From positions 57,746,547 to 57,810,546 of the forward strand of contig CM040741.1 in NCBI GenBank assembly GCA_022829145.1: a stretch of DNA of 64,000 bases. Direction: 5' to 3'. The notes under the pieces are model-generated. The model had not been told where the DNA came from. It did no database searches and was given only the letters and a program-made list of their open reading frames with translations. Shown here one piece after another: positions 62,201-64,000 of this stretch; positions within the stretch are counted from its first letter, which is position 1, and each line of letters starts with the position of its first letter. Origin of the DNA: Albula goreensis (Eukaryota; Chordata; Actinopteri; Albuliformes; Albulidae). The translations under genes were made by a program, and so were the position numbers.

Positions 62201-64000
62201 GTTTGCAGGAATGTACAGTTATATTTAACCCATTACGGTCATTTTGTCAGACCCCATGTTAAAAAACCTTTGTTTTGTATGGACACTCTTTTTCTTTTAA
62301 AAAATCCCCCCGTTGCCTTTACCTGTAGCTGAGAGACTCCCCAGTGCACTCAGCTATGAGCCAGTGAGTTTCACACTTTACCAATCACACAGTAGATATT
62401 GGGTAGCTACTGAATGCCTTAGAAGGCAAAATATTGGTTGAGATTCTAATCTTCCACTAAAGACATGTTCTTCGGAGGGAAAAAAGCCATAGAAAGCAAA
62501 GTATATACAAATATGGGAATGTGAAAGATTCAGATGATGCCATATAGGACTAGTCCCTTTGCAGTGATGGGATAGCCTGTGGCACGAGAGATTTGAAGGG
62601 ATGAACTTAAGAGTTGAGCAAAGAAGGGTAATGTGTCCATTTTAGGTATGAAATTTCAACAAAAAAAAAAATTATTTTCAGGTAGCTGTGTAGCTCATAC
62701 TGTTGGGGCACAACCCTATTGTGTGGATAGGCCTTGATCCAGGGAATGTTGGTGCCAGTTGGAGCCAGCAGACAATACATTTTGCACTTGATAACTATAT
62801 TGAATGTATGAAGCTACACTGGGTATGTTTTTAAAATGATCCACATTTGGGAATATTATGTTCAAGATTAATTTATATGTGCTTACAGCTACAAAATATT
62901 TCAATAAATGTATTTATTGTTATATTTTGAATTGGAAATGTTGTTTGTAATTTGACCATCATCAGGATTGTCAGCTCAAACATTTCCCACAGCACAGAAA
63001 CCATTTCAACAGTGAAAAACAATTTTATCTTACTTTCATCTTCGATTGCATTTCCTTCTTGCAGAGTCTGTTCCTTGGAATTTGGTGACCCATACAAATG
63101 ACACTTTCCATTTTATAACATGTTGCTTCTTTCCCTTATCCAGTTGCTTCCAGTAGTAGCATTTCAAATAAAAGTAAATTGCTGTGACTTATGTAGTGTA
63201 TATTTGAATGATACGTTAATTGTACATCTTGTGAACCTGGAGGGAAATCATTATTACAACAGTTGATTTGAGACAAATTAATTTCAATAGCAACAATGCT
63301 CCTTTTAAAAAGCCAATCATTTCTTTATCAAGATAATGTCATTGCTTCACAAGGTTAAGTATCCAAAGGTTAAAGAGCCCCCTCCAACCCCCAAAGCACT
63401 CACAAACCTAAGACAGAATCTGCATAACTCTAGGACCAGGCTCAAAACAGATTATTGATATTCAGCCCTAGTCATTCTCTCAGTGGGTATAGAGTATCCA
63501 CAGCCTCAAAGGTTGGCGCCAAGCTCTGTCTTCCAAGCACCACAAACCAGAATTAATTGCAAATCAATCGGACAAAGTACAACTGATCAGTAAACCAATT
63601 AGTAATTTCAGCTGGTCACCCTGCCTTTGTTTAGTTGAAGGATTTTATTATATTTTTCCATTATTGCATCTATTTTCAGCAGCATATACTTCTGTTTAGT
63701 TTAAAATGCATTGCGCAGAATCCTTCACCTCTTACTGAATGCTTTGGCAGCTCAATAGATGTAAGTGAGATGCTTGGGGGCAGTGGATGGGAAAATAACC
63801 AGAATAAAACCCTCACTTATTGTAGTTGCTCAGTATACATTTATTTATATTTAGAAATCTATACGCACATATTGCCTGACAGATATTGCTGTTGCACTTG
63901 CATGGTGTTTAAATGCAACATGTTGTGTATGTTATATGACACACCTTTTCAAAGGACAGGTCCCATTTCATTTTTAACATTTTCTTAAAATTTTAAAATG
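62201..64000. other. Intergenic AT-rich sequence to the window edge
   Basis: No supported feature. An A-run lies near 62658-62670. The frame at 63635-63988 has no domain. Confidence 0.5.

Overview
The window is vertebrate nuclear DNA, most likely from a ray-finned fish. It is AT-rich with widely separated short exons, long GT-AG introns, (GT)n, (GA)n and (TTA)n microsatellites, a mariner-type MITE, a foldback MITE and a decayed LINE 3' end. There is no operon structure, no tRNA or rRNA and no CRISPR array. Nearly all open frames of 60-130 codons here are chance frames without recognisable domains. Species cannot be fixed from the sequence alone.

The one gene I can prove is the 5' part of integrin alpha-1 (ITGA1) on the minus strand. 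Exon 1 (14364-14406) holds the start codon and signal peptide, exon 2 (3741-3861) the start of the mature protein, and exon 3 (386-498) the rest of the first beta-propeller blade. Splice phases agree across all three (1, then 2, then 1). The reading frame joins into a protein start that matches vertebrate integrin alpha-1 closely. The gene runs off the left edge; the alpha-I domain and later exons are outside the window.

Intron 3 (start), intron 2 and intron 1 fill 1-14363. Intron 2 carries a mariner-like MITE, and intron 1 a (GA)n/(TTA)n compound microsatellite. No intact pelota (PELO) frame is seen inside intron 1.

From about 14.4 kb to 64 kb there is no convincing protein-coding gene. In vertebrates the region upstream of ITGA1 is a gene desert reaching to ISL1, known to hold long-range developmental enhancers. 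Several blocks here (about 26.9-29.3, 30.9-31.2, 39.2-39.6, 41.0-41.2, 46.5-47.0, 48.6-48.9, 51.8-52.2, 54.3-55.1 and 61.9-62.2 kb) look different from the AT-rich background. They are more balanced in base composition, have few simple repeats and carry many homeodomain, E-box, GATA, FOX or TCF-like words. I mark them as candidate conserved non-coding elements, by eye only.

The most striking structural feature is a nearly perfect head-to-tail duplication of a unit of about 1.07 kb (47894-48962 and 48963-50034). Its junctions lie in GT-rich repeats, and each copy contains one enhancer-like block. Other points are two strong G-quadruplex-type tracts near 28.9 and 30.0 kb, a degenerate 60-bp minisatellite at 44.24-44.48 kb, a 107-bp foldback element at 50.47 kb, and a 46-nt segment at 61.88 kb bounded by good plus-strand splice signals. 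I found no evidence for a new enzymatic or defence system.
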